Assembly: GCA_035511515.1 (NCBI GenBank)
Contig: DATKFG010000082.1
Coordinates: forward strand, 1-43,765
DNA length: 43,765 nucleotides
Source of the DNA: VBCK01 sp035511515
Lineage (GTDB): Bacteria > Pseudomonadota > Gammaproteobacteria > Burkholderiales > Burkholderiaceae_F
Reading direction: 5' to 3'
This document shows positions 43,189 through 43,765 of this stretch, piece after piece (position 1 is the stretch's first letter; every line of letters begins with the position of its first letter). A model generated the notes under the pieces. It was not told the origin of the DNA, searched no databases, and saw only the letters and a list, made by a program, of their open reading frames with translations. Position numbers and translations under genes: made by a program.

Positions 43189-43338
43189 TCACTGGCCCAG
43201 ATTGAACACGAGCTGCCCCGTCTCGAACTTGTCGGAAAACTGCCCCTACAGTACTCCGTTCACGATACGCCCGCGGATCGTCAGCTGGGCGCTGGTCGAG
43301 CCGTCGGGATACTTCGGCGCGATCAATCCGAGCAGCCT
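43189..43338 (-). pseudogene. 3' remnant of 'gene X' (copy 2, with internal stop)
   Basis: The minus-strand frame reads LLGLIAPKYPDGSTSAQLTI then GRIVNGVL, an in-frame TAG (43246-43248), and GQFSDKFETGQLVFNLGQ before the TGA at 43189. It aligns codon for codon with the tail of the copy at 36619-36890, where the stop position is a Gln codon (CAA). The fragment is cut at 43338-43340 where the third, partial MORN copy begins. Confidence 0.7.
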
Positions 43339-43340
43339 AG

Positions 43341-43571
43341 GATGGAACGCCCGACGGTTACGGAAAGGCGGCCTTTTCCAATGGAGATACCTATGAGGGC
43401 GATATCCAATCAGGCAAGAACAACGGAAAAGGTGTGTACGTGTCGAAGAATGGCTGCCGATATGTCGGTGACTTTGTGGACGGGCAGCGCCACGGACAGG
43501 GCGTGTACACATGCCCGAATGGCACCCGCCAGGAAGGCAGATTTATTGCGGGAGTCTATGCCGGCAAATAG
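43341..43571 (+). pseudogene. MORN-repeat tail of a caspase-MORN gene (third copy)
   Basis: In frame with the TAG at 43569-43571 are 76 codons beginning DGTPDGYGKAAFSNGDTYEG and ending RQEGRFIAGVYAGK. They match the last residues of the protein at 34822 almost exactly; one change is DGKRHGQ to DGQRHGQ. There is no start codon, signal peptide or caspase domain, so it is a 3' fragment. Selection still visible as mostly silent changes suggests it was recently part of, or is exchanging sequence with, an intact gene. Confidence 0.8.
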
Positions 43572-43622
43572 GACGCACTGGCCGCCGAACGCCGGCACGG
43601 GTCGGCCGTAAAAGCGCACCCA

Positions 43623-43765
43623 TCAATTCGGCGGCGCCAGATTGAAGACGAACTGACCCGTTTCGTATCTGTCGGAAAACTGCCCTTGCACCGTTTGATC
43701 GACGATGCGCCCGTGCAGCGTGACGCGGGCGCTGGATTTGCCGTCGGGGTATGTCGACTGTATCA
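43623..43765 (-). CDS. C-terminal end of 'gene X' (third copy, runs off the window)
   Basis: The minus-strand frame ends at TGA 43623-43625 and encodes the same tail as at 36619 (YPDGKSSARVTL, GRIVDQTVQGQFSDKYETG, QFVFNLAPPN) without internal stops over 47 codons. It continues beyond position 43765, so it may be the intact member of the family or another fragment. The function is unknown. Confidence 0.55.
   Translation of the reverse strand, partial: IQSTYPDGKSSARVTLHGRIVDQTVQGQFSDRYETGQFVFNLAPPN

Larger units (their letters stand above)
43340..43765. repeat. Direct repeat of 36376-36761 (third, partial copy of the locus)
   Basis: The stretch repeats the end of the copy 1 caspase-MORN gene and the following gene X tail. 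By hand alignment the MORN part differs at 9 of about 224 bases, and the last 145 bases (43621-43765 against 36617-36761) differ at one base. A 39-base insertion (after 43581) separates the two parts here. It is much closer to copy 1 than to the adjacent copy 2, so it arose by a recent duplication or gene conversion from copy 1. Confidence 0.9.

Noticed and set aside
43160..43396. Short plus-strand open frame after the second caspase-MORN gene
   Set aside because: It crosses the gene X remnant and the junction at 43340 in a frame unrelated to either; no ribosome site or family similarity.
26251..43765. Mobile element or transposon as carrier of the duplicated locus
   Set aside because: No transposase, integrase, terminal inverted repeats or target-site duplications were seen. 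The junctions look like plain tandem duplication.

Overview
The window is a GC-rich stretch of chromosome from a proteobacterium that oxidises C1 compounds and makes hopanoids. The combination of tetrahydromethanopterin (H4MPT)-linked formaldehyde oxidation genes, a linked hopanoid operon, ispH and hpnH most resembles methylotrophic Betaproteobacteria (Burkholderiales-like). That placement is inferred from gene content only. No rRNA, tRNA, CRISPR array or transposase gene was recognised.

Region 1 (1-10.9 kb) is a formaldehyde-oxidation island. On the minus strand fhcB, fhcA, fhcD and fhcC (cut by the window start) encode the formyltransferase/hydrolase complex. Divergently, on the plus strand, lie beta-RFAP synthase (H4MPT synthesis), mtdB, an ATP-grasp protein, mch, a second ATP-grasp protein, a CitG/MdcB-like protein and fae, ending in a hairpin terminator. 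Together they capture formaldehyde on H4MPT, oxidise it stepwise and release formate. The two ATP-grasp proteins and the CitG-like protein are probably cofactor-biosynthesis enzymes.

Region 2 (10.9-26.3 kb) is mostly isoprenoid/hopanoid and housekeeping. It holds a small membrane protein, ispH, hpnH, a Ser/Thr kinase with TolB-like and TPR regions, an SDR oxidoreductase, the cbpA-cbpM chaperone pair, a small MscS channel, and a tightly coupled minus-strand operon hpnA-hpnB-hpnC-hpnD-shc-hpnG. hpnE is not in the operon.

Region 3 (26.3-43.8 kb) is the unusual part: an accessory locus of exported proteins present as tandem, diverged copies. Copy 1 has a Pro/Ala-rich secreted protein, a caspase-like protease with an EF-hand-type loop and DUF4384-like tail, a 1052-residue protein with four six-cysteine lectin-like repeats plus an alpha/beta hydrolase, an M19-dipeptidase-like metallohydrolase, and a caspase-MORN protein. 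Copy 2 has a lipoprotein version of the first protein, a remnant of the first caspase, a protein fusing one six-cysteine domain to the M19-like domain, a fragment of an SGNH hydrolase, and a second caspase-MORN protein. A third, partial copy begins at 43.34 kb and runs off the end. Remnants of hpnA's 5' end and of an unknown convergent gene ('gene X') mark the duplication junctions, so the expansion history can be read directly. All the encoded proteins carry export signals, which suggests one envelope or extracellular system of unknown function. This is the best candidate here for an undescribed system.
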